From Otis tarda (Eukaryota; Chordata; Aves; Otidiformes; Otididae): a stretch of 64,000 nucleotides of DNA. This document shows positions 7,425 through 20,400 of the stretch, piece by piece. The stretch spans positions 81,971,785 to 82,035,784 of the forward strand of contig CM048555.1 in NCBI GenBank assembly GCA_026413225.1. Direction: 5' to 3'. Position 1 is the stretch's first letter. Every line of letters starts with the position of its first letter. The notes beneath the pieces are model-generated. The model was given only the letters and a program-made list of their open reading frames with translations. It did no database searches and was not told the origin of the DNA. Made by a program: the position numbers and the translations under genes.

Positions 7425-7732
7425 TGCAGGCTTCTCTTGCCAGCTAACCTACCCCGCACGCACCGGAGCCCCGCTCCGGGGAAAGCAGGGCATCACACGG
7501 ATACCGTCAAGCCAAGCCTTCAATTTAATGCTGCGCAACAAAGGGTTAAATACCCGTACACCCGCCACGCACGCGAACGCACCCGCCCCCCTGCACCCAT
7601 GGACCCATCCATGCCCGCCAGGTACGTGGACGCACCTGCCCCCTGATCCCATGGACCTATCCGCGCCTAGCACGTGAATCACTGCAGACTGCCCCTCCTG
7701 CATACATGCAGCCCTGCTAACGTTACCCCACA
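7425..7732 (-). repeat. Provirus 5' LTR (308 bp)
   Basis: Minus-strand promoter LTR, TG...CA, identical by eye to 2297-2604. It has a TATTTAA box (7546-7552), an ATTAAA poly(A) signal (7524-7529) and an imperfect U3 duplication of CCCATGGACCCATCC (7596-7610 and 7648-7662). It is rich in CpG and in GC-box-like CCCGCCCC stretches. Confidence 0.95.
7546..7552 (-). promoter_or_regulatory. TATA-like box of 5' LTR
   Basis: The minus strand reads GGGTATTTAACCC. A TATTTAA form sits in the right place, downstream of the GC-rich U3 repeats and upstream of the ATTAAA signal. The equivalent in the 3' LTR is 2418-2424. Confidence 0.6.
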
Positions 7733-7738
7733 AATTCC
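7733..7738. repeat. Target-site duplication, right copy (aattcc)
   Basis: Six bases identical to 2291-2296, directly abutting the 5' LTR start at 7732. Confidence 0.93.
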
Positions 7739-7884
7739 CATCTGCCAAAATTATTCTGGTCTTTGCTTGCTGTTCTTCCAAGCATAGAGGCTGGTGGACA
7801 TTTAACTCCATAACTCACAAACATGCAAGCAGGCCTGCTAACAAATTAGCCTTCCATCTTCCCCCCAGCCCAGTGATCAGAAGG

Positions 7885-7915
<31 letters not shown>

Positions 7916-7918
7916 TAT
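7885..7918. repeat. A15 run followed by (AT)n microsatellite
   Basis: Fifteen A (7885-7899) pass directly into about nine to ten TA repeats (7900-7918). Confidence 0.95.
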
Positions 7919-8019
7919 TTTCTGCATCAGTCACTTGAAAGACTACAGATCACCTACAAGTATTTTTATTGAGGGAGTTTTGTTCTTGTTCCGAATAGTA
8001 AATACTTTATGTCTTCCAG

Positions 8020-8279
8020 GTGTTGGCTACTCAGCTGTCGATAGAGCGCATTTCAGCAGCACACACAGCTGCAACACACAGGTGTGTGCAACTGGCAGCC
8101 AGCATGAAGCTAAACAGCTGTTGGACTGGGAGAAACTGGAAGTCATTTTCAGTCCTAATGAAGATGATTTCTTATTAAACGTGAAGCCATGGCATGAAGT
8201 TCTACGGGCCTGGAGCAAATTTGCATCTAGAAGCAATTCCTTCGCAAATCGTTTTGGAGACCTAAATAATGGAAGATAG
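8020..8279 (+). CDS. Possible exon or gene relic, unidentified
   Basis: The plus strand has an open frame with protein-like composition (LLDWEKLEVIFSPNEDDFLL, VKPWHEVLRAWSKFASRS), ending in TAG at 8277-8279. A pyrimidine-rich stretch and CAG just before (tatgtcttccag) could be a splice acceptor at about 8020. I do not recognise a family. It could equally be a chance open frame or a piece of a processed pseudogene. Confidence 0.18.
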
Positions 8280-11200
8280 CAAGCAGTTGAGGGTAGAGAA
8301 GTGACAGAAAGCAGCATTGGAGGGCTTTTATACGTCCAAAAGACAGCAGCTTTCAGACACATGACCCGACATAAAGCCGCTCCATGGATGGTGAAGGATT
8401 AGGAGGTCTTGGCAAGGCCAACGCAAGACATCAGGCAGCACAAGATCAGCACAGTCAAGAAATCAGGATGAGGAAGGGAGAAGACCATGTAGACCCACAG
8501 TTTCAAGTATTTAGAGGAGCAGAAATGTTCACATGAGTTGGAAGGGAGGCCAGACACTAAATGACATAAAAGCAGAGGATGATCAAACAGCCCACCCAGA
8601 CGGTTGATTCCACCTCTCATACACTACGTGATCTCTCACTAGTTCAAAGGTAGATTTAAGACCCAGCATATCTTTAGAATAAAAAGACATCAGTTAACCT
8701 AGAAGATGGCATGCATCAGTCCATTGACACAATCTGGGTTCATTTCCTAAGGGGAAAAAAAAGAAAAAAAAAAAACAAACTCACTCATTGCCCATGAGCA
8801 ACTAACAGGTAGGAACCTTTTGCTGTGCATCTTTCTTAATCCGCAAATTCATAGGCAAAGAGTGCTTAGCCTGTTCCTAACAAATGAAATGAGTATATCA
8901 GGGAAAGATTTAATTGCTTTCCAATAAATATCTTTCTGCTTTTGAAAGGGAAATTACTTCTAAGGAAAGTCCAATCTGTTCATTTTAAGAATGTGTGAAA
9001 ACAAACCCTTGGCCTTAATCTTTAAATTTCCTGAACTTTAGCACTTTTTGCAGTGCTCTTAATTAAAATTGGTTCAGTTTATGTATATACATTGCAGCAA
9101 TAAACCAAGCTTTAGGTGCCTCCTCCGTAGTGGAAAATGGGCTGTGGTGGAGAGGGAACATCTGCAGCCCCTGGAGTCATCCAAGGGCTGGCTGCACGTG
9201 GTTATTAAGATGTTATCCTTAAAAACCAGTGAACAGGTTAATTCCCAAAATTACCCCTTTAATGGTGAGAAAGTTTGGACCGTCTGAAGACAGAGGAGCT
9301 GTTATCACGTTCTTCTCCCTCCTTCACTCACTCTGATGGTTTCCCCCAGCTCCACAATGGATGGAGAGTGTGCACGCACTGTTCCATCATCACCGCCCGG
9401 CAGGTGCTTGGGGAAGCATTCGGCTTTCGTGCTTTGCAGTACATCATGTTGTGTCTTGAGGCTGTTTTCCGGTAGCCTACTGGCTGGTTTTCCATTAGAC
9501 CTGTGTGTGAGAAAGCCAGGTTTTCATTTAAAAAAAAGCATTCTTTTTATTTAGACTAAGGTTATATTTTCCACGAGAAGTACTGACTTTTTAAAAAGAA
9601 CACTAAAATGCTTTGACCCAGCTACTCACCACTCAAATTTGTGATTTTCTTCACCAGTCAACCGAGTAGCAACTCCATCTCCCTCATCATATGAGGAGAA
9701 TCCTCAAAAGGGAAATAATCCTGTTGTGAGAAGAGCACAATCTTTCCTGGGAAATATAGTTTGACCTGAGAAAACAATCTATAGATGGCAGAAAATACCC
9801 GACAAGTATAATCAGCAGAAGATGGCTAAGCAGCACAGTAGCTGCTACATCATCTTGTACCTCCAGCACAGGATCTAACTCCATGCATGCAGGTGTACCC
9901 ACATCTACAGACCATTTCCACCTCACGCTGCAGTAGAAAACTTGGAGTATCTAATCTGTGGTCAGGACTCTGCTGTAACTGACAGCGGCCGCTTGAACAG
10001 AAGGGCAAGACTAGCTTAAAATGAAATCCACATCACCCTGACGCTTCCAAACAGATAGCATTTTTACGGTCCTCAGAAGAAGCTACGGTCTCTATCTTGT
10101 GCACCAAGTCATTACCAAGCTTTAATTAATATGCAAATCCCACAAATTTGGGGAATTAAATTAATTAAATTAAACCTCAGTGATTTAGCTTAATACACAA
10201 CTTGCCATCAGGACCCTTGTTTGACGGAAGCCTGATCAGTAGAGAGGAGTCCGCATTGCCAGAGGAAGTTTCCAGCACTCCTTTTGAAACCATGGGAGAC
10301 AGGGACGCAAGGCATTTCTCAGTTCAGAGGTTACACCCAGCCATCCCAGCTCCCAAATGTAAGGTGGAGCATCATAACCATAATCTTCCTGGGGCAGGAG
10401 CTATTTCTTCATTACACACCTGAATATCACCAACACAGGGACTCCAACTCCCAGTTTTGGTTCTGGATGTGTGCTACAGCAGCACTAACACTCAAAAGAA
10501 AAAAAAAAAACCAATAATTTCCCCACTGATTTGTACCTGCCAAGAAGCATGCTCCTGACCATACTGGCCTCATATGAAATGGGATGCCATGTTGTTTTAG
10601 TTGGGTCACAGCAGCTTGAAAACAACAAGTTTCAAGTGCACCCTTTGCCAAGTATGCAGAGCCAAGTTAGAGAGACCACTTCTGAACTGTTTGAGCACAT
10701 TATAATATACATAGGAAGACAAAGTGTTTCATTCTGTCACGTTCACATAAAATGTTCAGGCAGATCTTTTTCTTCTATTTAATCTAATGGGCTAAAGTCT
10801 TTCAAAAAGCCCTTAACATCTGATAATGGGAAGGGTGAGGGGGGAGAACAATTCTTCAACAGAGAGAAGAGTTGCCCTGCAGGTCAGCCTTAAAAGGTAC
10901 TTCATATTTCTTCCTGTTCCTCACCAGGCCAAAAAATAAACTCAGGTTTGCACTGTTCTGCTGGCAGATCATTGTTTCTGATAATTGAATACCCTGGCAG
11001 TTACTTGCATTCTGAACAGTATTTTAACAATGAACTGCGAGCAGTTACAGACCTCAAAAGTATGTTTCCAATATTCATTCTCTTCATTTAGGATAATAAC
11101 TTTAATAAATTTGAGCTCAATTTAATAGAGAAATTATTTCATTTTATTAAAGTTACTGACTGATGACTCCAACATACTTCTATTAGGATTCAGCTATTCA

Positions 11201-11398
11201 GTAGATTAGCTAGCCTTGACCTAACGCAGTATTGCTAAATTCAGCCTTCCTCCAGGCCTCTTAAGCTAGGTCACAAAGTTTTTACCCAAAAGTCACACTG
11301 GGAACCTCATCAGGCTTCACTTAATCCTGAGGACACAAGGGAAATCCATTGGGCCCAGGGGTACAGCACAAGACGTAAGTAATATCTGGCTCTGTGTA

Positions 11399-11628
11399 AG
11401 AGAATCCTAGAATAATTAGGGTTGGAAGGGATCTTCAAAGCCCACCCAGTCCAACCCTCCTGCCAGGAGCAGGGACATCTCCAACCACATCAGGTTGCTC
11501 AGAGCCCCGGCCAACCTGGCCTGGAATGTTTCCAGGGATGGGGCATCCACCACCTCTCTGGGCAACTTTGGCCAGTGCCTCACCACCTTCAGCTTAAAAA
11601 AAATTTTTTCCTTATTTTTCCCCAAGTG
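11399..11628 (-). mobile_element. CR1 LINE fragment, 3' end
   Basis: The plus strand reads the reverse of CR1: 'agaatcctagaataattagg', 'gttggaagggatcttcaaag', 'cccacccagtccaaccctcc', 'catctccaaccacatcagg', 'tttccagggatggggcatcc'. The 3' end is at 11,399; it is truncated after a T-rich run near 11,628. Confidence 0.93.
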
Positions 11629-14207
11629 CTATAAGACATCTGTCTGTTCCTCTGCAGAAGGTAGCTTCATCCACAGCAGACCATTTCTTCACATACATCA
11701 TCCTCACAATGAAAGTCCATTGACACATCTAAGGAGCTGGACGCTGCCCACTGTGAAGGTGTCACTCAGACACATGGAACAGGTACCTCTCCCATCGCGT
11801 TTCACGGTCAGAGCTTGGACAAGGCCACATGGACTTGTACAACCTGAGGAGCCGCTCTCACTGCCGAAGCATGGCATGGCGAGAGGGCAACGAGCAAAGC
11901 ACCAGCCACAGTGAGCTGACATAGCTCATACTCCCTGCAGGACCCAGAGCTAAAGAGAGAAGGAGGAAGGGAGACAGACAACAAGAAAAGGAGAAGGCCA
12001 CCAAAGAAGCAGCAGTAAAGAAGCCAGATTCCAGGGACTAAGGCTTGGGAAAGATGGGCAATAGTAAGTAGGGGAAGGAAAGGAGGAACAGCGGGGCCTG
12101 TGTATACAAGAGCACAGGATTCACTGATGCACCATAGGGCAGCTCAGTCCCCTTGCTTCTGCAGCCCAACAGTTATCACCACCAGGTACCAGTAACCTCT
12201 CCTGGAAAAGAGATTCAGTGTAAGATTCAACTCTGGACACCCAGAAAGCAAACACATACACCCAAGGCACCCACCACAGACATTTACACTATAGAGGGTT
12301 AGGGACACCTTCTCATCGCAGCTTTGCGGAGTAGCTAAGGCTTAAAACCCCAACAAGAAGCTATTGCCCCAAGAACCCAGGTGAACCAGTCAGAAGAAAA
12401 AAGGCCTTACATCTCTATCACTCCCTTCCAGCACTCACCCTTCCTTAAAAGCTGCAGTCCTCAGCCCTACCTTACATAGCCTCCCCAGCCCTCCCATTTC
12501 CGATCACCTCTGGGGCCATCAGGGGCTCATGGAGTTCACCTGCTGAAGAGGGCTCATCTCTCTTCCCTCTGTGTGTTGTTTTTTCAGCTCTTCCCCTTTG
12601 TTTCTTAGAAATGCCAGGGGTTTATGATCTTTAAAATTACCACCATTTAGCTGATGCCAGGTTGCTGTCAGAGACCCTCCCTTCCTCATCCTAACACACT
12701 TTTAATACCGCGTGGGTGCTCAAATAGTGGAAATTGAACACAAAGGCGGGTCAGCCCATGCCATCCATTATGTGCCCTCAGCTGGAGCCTGCATTGCCAG
12801 AGGTGTTGTGTGCGAGCAGAGCAGGGCTCAGCCCCACCTGGAGCTGCTGGGAGAGATTCTCCTTCCAACAGGAAATCCCAGGGGTTTCCCACTTGTTTTC
12901 ACGCAGGGTTGAAGAAAAAGGTTGCAATGTAAAGTATCCTTCCATACTGTATTCTGCTCTAGGGATTGTGTTTGCTGAGGTGAAGGAGGGACCAGAGGTT
13001 TCTGGAACAAGAATCTGAAGAATTTCTGGGAGACGTGGAGCAGGGGGATGGGGTGAGAACACAGAAATCAGCATAAACTACGAATAAAATGTTGTTCATT
13101 GCAATGCACTAAAAATGCTTGGCACTCTATTTTGGACCGATCTGCCTTTACCTCTGCAGGGAACAAAAGATAAAAAGCAATACTGCGATACTGATATTAA
13201 AAGGCAGTATTTAATTTTAAAGCCATCTCCATCTGCCCTTCTTCTGAGCCACTGCTACTTGGCTGCTGGTGGCAGCAGAATGGGACGCTGCTTAAAGGGC
13301 AGTGAGCAGTGGGTTGGTAGGGACGTGGGATCTGGTCCCTGAAAACAGACTCTTAGTGCAAGGTTGGGAGGGAATTAGAGAAGGTGACGTAGCGTTGTGA
13401 AGTGCAGGAGGCAGAAGCAGTGAAGGAGAGGGTTGGCACATGCCCAGGCAGCCGTGGAGCTTCCTGCGGGAGGCTGGGGACAGGAGTGAAGAAGTCTTTC
13501 GGTGTTGGGTGAGTTTGGCTGAGTCGAGGTGAAGGAGGGGGGCTCTGCCATGGGACAGCCAGGAAAAAACTTGAAGGTGGTAGAGAGAATCCACGACCGA
13601 ATGAGCTGAAAGGCGCGAAGAGATCACAGACGAAAGGATGCAGGGTTTGATGGGGGAGCAGGAGTTGGGTGGAGAAGGGGCCCTGCTAAATGAGGCAGCA
13701 GTTGCAGCTAAAGGAGCAGAGTGAAGGACCCTCTTCTTATGGTGCTTGAAGTCCTCCCGCTGACTTCCCCCACGCTCCTCGAAAAGCAGCCTGTGGGCAG
13801 GCAATGCAATCGGAAAGATAAGAGCCTGTTAGCCACCTGCGTTAAAGGAGTTTTGTGTGTGGTTAAGAGCTCAGCTTCGTGTCTTTAGCCCAGAATATTC
13901 CAGGTTAAAAATTTAGGGATCCCGCTAGAAAGTGTTACCTCTTGAAACCAGTCACTTTGGCGCCTAGCTGGGCTTTAAAGAGGGATCACAAATTGGGAAG
14001 ATAATGGTGGCAGGGGAGTCGTTCAGTGAGAGCAGTGAACCCACAGCATTCAGGAAGCAGTGTGGCCGGACTGAAAAGCCAAAACAAAGAGTTGTATGGC
14101 AGCAGAAAGATTCCTGAGCCATTGCAGGTAACTTCTCCACCCATAAGTTAGTATTTCAACCAGCAAAGACCGTGATGCAGGGAGGCAAGCTAGATTTCTG
14201 ATTACTT
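11629..14207. other. Non-coding stretch, no feature recognised
   Basis: No gene, RNA or named repeat was recognised. Open frames on the minus strand at 13,292-13,804 and elsewhere show no domains. Confidence 0.45.
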
Positions 14208-14400
14208 AGAATCATAGAATGGTTTGGGTTGGAAGGGCCCTTTCAAGGCCATCCAGTCCAATCCCTCCTGCCAGGAGCAGGGACATCTCCAACCGGATCA
14301 GGTTGCTCAGAGCCCCGGCCAACCTGGCCTGGAATGTTTCCAGGGATGGGGCATCCACCACCTCTCTGTGCCAGTGTTCCACCACCCTCATTGTTCCATT
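14208..14400 (-). mobile_element. CR1 LINE fragment, 3' end
   Basis: The plus strand starts 'agaatcatagaatggtttgg', then 'gttggaagggccctttcaag', 'ccatccagtccaatccctcc' and 'tccagggatggggcatccac'. It is truncated just after 'ccaccaccctca'. Same subfamily as the 11.4 and 32.5 kb copies. Confidence 0.95.
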
Positions 14401-17400
14401 ACTTCCTTCAGGACACTACTCCAGATGGAACTTCACAAGTAGGACGCGTTCCTCTGGTGATCCCTGGAGTCCATCCATGTCTCCAGACCAGTTCCCAAGC
14501 ACAACACAGAGCAGAATGGCGGTCACAGAAAGCCAGCATGTTTTCCTCGTCCAATCACCGTGCCGGCAATCTCTCTCAGCTGCTGTTTGGAAAGGCTGTG
14601 TGCAGCGTGGAGACCTCCCCGGAGGTTTGACTCAGACGCTACCGTGTGGCGTTTGGACAGCTCCAGCATCTGCAATACCTCGGCGTTGCCCTTTCCAAGG
14701 AGATAAATCTGCTGACTTTCCTCCTGCCTCATCCAAGTTCCAGGAATTCCTCTGCCCTCAGTTGAATTCCTGTTCACCTCCCTGGGTTCTCTGTGAGCCC
14801 AATAAATAACCTGAATTGTTCCCAAAAACCAAAAATACCAAGCATTTCATCTGGTGTTTAAAAAAAAAAAAAAAAGTGACAAGCAAGAGAGACTAGAAAC
14901 TACTTTAGATGCTGAAATTCTAGGTTTTAATGAGTAACATGCAGTCTGGCCAGCTGGGTGGTTTTCGAAGGCAGGTAAACCTATGGATGTTTTTTATCAA
15001 CTCATCTGATTTCCTTGACAGATGTGGAAAAAACCCAGAAAATAATAAAAAGAACCCACTCCTTGATTTCTCACTCTGAGCCAGCCCTGAAGGATGAGAA
15101 ATCTCAAGCTTTCAATAAATGTTTTACATGGATAAAAACTCTATTTTTGGTTCTGCTGTGTAAAAACAAAAGAAAGTGAATAACATTGTCCCTGTTGGAG
15201 TCAAGCTTTGTTTCTCCTTTTCAATTCTTTTTCCTTTCCACGCTGTGAAGGGAGCATGCCAGGGGTCAGGCACAGTTCAGAAATACATACAGTCCAGGCA
15301 AGATTTTACGATTCCCCTCAGCAGGAAGACTAGGTTCTTCTCCGACTCCCAGATCCACAAATGAAATGAATTTCTTCCGTAATAACGAACGCTGGCCTGT
15401 TCCAATACAGAAATGGCAGCAGTACAAGGCAGAAATGGATCCAAAGAAGATGGTCTTGAAATATCTGCTACTGCTTGTTATTAGATTTCCTGCAAAAACT
15501 CCAATCTTTCATTAGAAGTTTTATATCACGGAGCAGCGGTCCGCCAGCAGTTGTTTAACTAGAGTGCTCTAACCTGGCTTCCTTTCCCCGAAAGGGGGAT
15601 TAAAACAGATGAGTGAATTCCTGTAATGCTGAATAATGAGCATGAGCAGAACGGCCTAGGGCAGAACAGAGTAGCTCACGCGATAGCCCAAGGCAGGAGC
15701 CTATGAGGAGAGACAAATAAGTCTCGGTTTCATCATTCATCCCTCTCCAATGGGGGACTGACTATTTCTGTTCAGCTGCTGGTAGGAGAAAGCACAACAG
15801 CATCATCTAGACCTCAGTAATGTTTGCAGGACTAGAGAAGAGCCCCGGGCCACTCGAAGGAGAAGCATCTGGCCACAGCGGCATGCCAGGAGAGCCGCTG
15901 GCAATGCGGTAATGGAGGAAAAGTTGGGTCCTTTTCTGTCTGGGGATGGAGGTGGATGGGATTGGAAAGAAATACCCCCACTAGAATACTCATTTCTGAT
16001 AAGAACGGTTCTGTGCTGGCCGCAACTGGTTGAAGTTGGGACGAGACCCTTTGGCAGCCTCAGCACCTTCCTGTGGCCATGGTAGCAGCCAGGCTCTGCT
16101 TGCTGTGGTGGCTGGAGACTGATCCCTCTCTCCTTCCCCATTTGGTGGGGGTGATGTGCGTACCACCTCCCCATCACCCCCCTGCCCTGTTACCCATCCT
16201 TACTCCTTCCCCTAAACCTTGCAGGACAGGTACCACTCGCGCAGCCCCGAAGCTTCCCAGCCAAACAGCAGCAGCAAGGAGCTGGGGAAAGAGGATAATC
16301 CAGCCAATTAGCAATCATGGCCCACCTACGGACTCACCACTGTCCGGCATCCAGCCTCGGATCTCTTTCCAGCTGATACCGTACGCAGGCAGTCTGTTTA
16401 AGAGCTTGCCTTTTGGACAGAGCCTGCTGGAATCTGCACTGTTTTTACTGCTTCTTCAGGCCAGTTTTTCTCAGTCTTGGCCAGCGCCCCTGATTTCCAG
16501 CCTCATATCACACTCTAGTATCATTTCATTTTATTCTCGGCAGCTGCCTGAGCTTCCAGGGATAGAGTGGAACTGAGTATTTTCTTGGAGAAGCCTCTTG
16601 CTGCTGGGGTGGGTATTGGTTATGTAGCCAGGCTGGGTTTCATCAGGAACTAAGAAATTAAAACCTCACACCAAGTTCTGTGTTGCTTTGTTGAGCTAGC
16701 CACCTGCTGTGAAATAAGGGGAAAATGTGGTCTCCTGAAGATAGTCCCTCGCTCTCCCCTCACTGTCCCACTTTCTGACCTTGACATCTCCACTTGTGCT
16801 CCATTTTGTGATGTCACCCTAAGCGTGCACCAGCCATCCACTTGCTGGCCAAGCGATGCGCTTGCCTACGTGCGAAGAGGGCCAGGAGAAAGGATGGCAG
16901 ACCACTAGTTAACTGGGTCACCATTTCAGTGGCCCGTTTCTGTCCCCATCATCCCAGCCAGCTCGCACCGTGAGCCGTGATGCGCGGTGCAGACATCTCT
17001 GCCAGCTCCGGCTCGTGCGTGGGGAAATAGTCCCAGGAAAATGAGGAGTCCCCCAGGAAGGAAACATGGAAGCAGTCCTCAGGCAGTGTTTGGCACTCTG
17101 CCTCTACAGGAGAGGTTTAACCTTGGAAGGGAGAAAGGAAAAAAATTTCAAGGATTGTTAGACTAAGAGACCACCCTTCCTCCAACAGTGCCTTGGGAAT
17201 CCCGTGATTAACCTGCACTGGGAGATGCCTTCTGCTCAGCAGCAGCTGAGAGAGTGAAAAGAAATCCTAGATTCAGTTGCATCTGCAAGGGGAATTTGGT
17301 GCTTGGAGGATAAATACCTATTTTCATTTTGGAAAGCAGACCAGACTCTGGCAAAGAGCTCCACGGGAGCGGGGAAAGGGGTCAGGGCTTCGGTTTCGCG

Positions 17401-20400
17401 TCTCGTTGGAAATATGGCACTCACCCCTCATTCTTTCCCGTAGCAACATTTTGCTTCACGCTGACTTGGAGGAAGAGTATGGCCCCTTCCAGGCCAGCCC
17501 CTCTTTTCCTGCAGCATTGCAGGTTCTCCGCGGAGGTCGGCTGCCCGAGAAGTGGCGAAGAGGCCAAATCTCCGTAGGGGCTGCTGAGAACACAGCTGGA
17601 GGTGGCAGGGCTCGTAGGCAGAAAGCAACTTGCTGACAACGTTCAGCTTAGGGGTTTGTTGGCTTTTTTTTTTTTTTGGCTTTTTTTTTTGTTGCTGTTT
17701 CAACTCCAAGGAACTCCCTGTTCTTTGCACTCCAGAAGCTTCTGGCATAATAAAAAAAAAATAGAGCTGAAAGCCATGCGTAGGAACAGAAAAGCAGGTG
17801 GGGTCCTGCATGTCCATTCCTTCACCTTCTGGAGAGCACTTTCCACGTAGGGTCCTTGAGGGAGTTGCTAACGGTTGGGACGGAAGACAAGGCTGAGATG
17901 CCATTAGCAGCTTTTTGCAGCAGCCTGGGAGAATGAACCTTTTCCCCCGATTTGCTGCCATCAGCTTTTCCCAGAATGACTGAGCTGGACAGGCAGTCTG
18001 GGAGCAGCAGAAACCTGGAGCCATCTCTCCTGGAGTGCGTCCTTGCATGAGATGGGCTCCAGCAGACTCCAACAAAGTTTGCTGTGCTTCAGCTGCTGCT
18101 GTGAATAAGTATTTCATGGCCAGGTCGCACATTTTCTTCTCCACACCGCTCTTGCTTCTGTATAATCCGTGCAAGTGCAAGGGGATGGTGCCTTAAAGAA
18201 GCGATGTTTAGCTCTCACAGTCAACAAGCTCCACAGCTTTGCACGTGAGCTGAAAGCCATACGGCACACAACTTCTTCTGTCAGAGGGCGTCTGGAGACC
18301 AGTGCCTTCAGGAAGGCATGGAGACCAATTCATTATGCCCAAAGCTTGTCCTTCTCTGCAGCAAAGGATCTCGGAAGATGAGCCAGTGTTGTTTTAGCCA
18401 CCCATAGAGGCCAAGCCAAAACCTTTAAAATGTTGTATGGTAAAAGTTCAAGCCGGTGCCTTGCCTCAGTACGGGAGATTGGGAACCTTGTCATGAATAT
18501 TTCATCATAGTTTTCTAAATTCTGAGCTTACTCATGGATGTAGCGTGAGGCTATACTGTTATTTACCTTTCCCAGTTCCACCCAGGGACCGGTCTGAGAT
18601 CTCTTTGTGCATCCCTAATTCTTCTGCTAAAACCTTCAACCAAATCCCCTTTCACATGTGCTATTATGAATTGTTTCAAAGCAAATCTGGCAAAAAAAAA
18701 ATAGCATTGCAACTTTTTACTATCAGATCAAACTTTTTATTATTGTTCACAAATAAAGAGAATTTTCTTTAAGTTCTGTGAAGGTTAGCATTGTCTGATT
18801 CAGGTAATAATGTTCACTGAAAACCAAAAACTGGATATTCTGCTTTCTTGTATATAACTGCACTTCTTTACCTTTTTACTTGCTGAGAATTCCCAGGAAA
18901 TCCAATAATTCAAATCTAAAAAAAAAAAAAAATCTACAAAAGATGTTTGCTGACAAAGCCATTTATCTCCGAGCAAGTGAAATCTGACCTACCCTAGCCT
19001 CACGTGAAAGCAGCCTTTGACCCCGTAATGAAGGCTAAAAGGGCTTTTGTTTAAAGAGCTACTTTTTCAAAGTGGTCTAGAAGGTTCATGTATCAGTGGA
19101 TTGGCCTGAAAATTGCTGCAGTGCCTTTGTAGCTGAGGTGGGTCTTGTTGTGCAAATCTGGAGTCATTATCTCTGGTGGGTTGGGACAGATCCTTCCCCA
19201 GTCTACACCCTGGGCATTTCTGGCATCCAATTTTTACTATTCCTTCTCTGAAGCTGCAGACAAAACAAAACAGGTGGGACCAGACCCAAAAAATGAGATC
19301 ATTGTCCTCCTCTGAGCTGGGGAATGGCATTGAGTCTGCTCATGGCAGTGTGAGAGTTTCCCTCTGGTCCCTTCAGGCTGCTGCTGTGTCCAACATCAGA
19401 CGTGGAGATGTCTGAGTGGTTGAGGATCAGATCTCTTCTTCAAAGCTCTTTCAAAGACACACAGCCAGAGAAGGTGAAGCCTTAGGTATAGCTGGCGTGA
19501 CCAGCCTCTCTGGGTAGCAGTGAGTTTGTGTCCCGAGCTGCCAGGGAAAGAAGAAATTCAATGCAGAAAATTTAGAAATTTTGCTTGTCCCTTGCAGTCG
19601 GAGCCTGGGGTGAAGTCCCACCTCCAGGACTGGAATTCAACATGCCAGATCTCACAGGCAGGGAGGAAACCATGGACTTGGGGTATCCAGGCATTCAGCC
19701 AGACCAAGATGAGCGCGGTTGTCTCTTTGAGGGACCCTCCATCACAGCTGACCTAATCTCTGGTCTTGTGACAGGAGAGGGCTGCAGAGGTCAGGACACA
19801 AATCCATCCTGAGACCTTCTCGGTGTCCAGACAGAAAAGCTTTAGGAGGAGGGAGATGGCAACAGGCAATAAGTCAGGCAACCGTTTAAGCCAGTGGAGA
19901 CCACTATATGGGCCAAGAGTTTCCCACTCTGTCCCAAGATAAAAGCAAATAATCAAGGACAGAAGAATCGAACCCGTCCCCAAGCAGGGACTGAGTCACC
20001 GGGATGGTGGGACACGATGGGGACAGGGACACCATTCGGCTCCAGGAAGGGCCGCTTACCAGCAAGGTGTGTGTCTGCTTCACGAGCACCGAGTAGCTTT
20101 GGCAGGATCTCCGCTCTTGACAACTTTAAACAGAGCACAAAGAAAAGGCTGTTTGAAAAAAAGAAAAAAATATCCTTATTTTAAAAAAGCAAGAAGAGAA
20201 AAATTCTTCACATTTAAAACTCTTTTTATTGCCCTCATTGCTTAAGATAGCGTTACCATAAATCGACTCGACCATAACATTATTTGGAAACCAAAAGGAT
20301 TACCACATCTATTAGAATATTTAAACCATATGTCTGGGGTTCAGAGCTCCCAGTCCCACAGTGCGTGCACACACTGGCCAGCAAGGCTGCTGCTCCCGTT

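Larger units (their letters stand above)
2297..7732 (-). mobile_element. Endogenous retrovirus, young mosaic provirus
   Basis: A complete provirus frame of 5,436 bp on the minus strand: 5' LTR (7425-7732), tRNA-Trp-type PBS, a Gag-like open frame, decayed integrase and env pieces, polypurine tract, and 3' LTR (2297-2604). The LTRs look identical over 308 bp, and a 6-bp target duplication (aattcc) flanks the whole. The interior is not a normal gag-pro-pol-env. No protease or reverse transcriptase was seen, the pol-env junction occurs twice, and pieces of two foreign LTRs are embedded. All pol and env parts carry stops and frameshifts. The element cannot encode its own replication and must have been copied by enzymes supplied in trans. 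The PBS and the first matrix region suggest an alpharetrovirus-like LTR donor; the second matrix region points to a betaretrovirus-like contributor. This resembles in kind the non-autonomous avian element ART-CH, but I do not claim it is that family. Confidence 0.93.
7739..11398. other. Non-coding stretch with simple repeats
   Basis: No gene was recognised with confidence. It holds an A run and AT microsatellite at 7885-7918, A-rich runs near 8,757-8,780 and 10,496-10,511, and a possible coding-like patch at 8020-8279 listed separately. Confidence 0.5.

Noticed and set aside
6519..7646. 375-codon plus-strand open frame opposite gag and the 5' LTR
   Set aside because: It is antisense to the better-supported Gag frame and runs into the LTR. 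The GC- and Pro-rich content explains the absence of stops. No domain.
14219..14809. 196-codon plus-strand open frame
   Set aside because: It begins inside an antisense CR1 copy; its first part is read from the wrong strand of the LINE.
17428..18180. 250-codon minus-strand open frame
   Set aside because: It crosses two T-rich runs that read as poly-Lys, shows no domain or repeat-family match and has no splice or start support.
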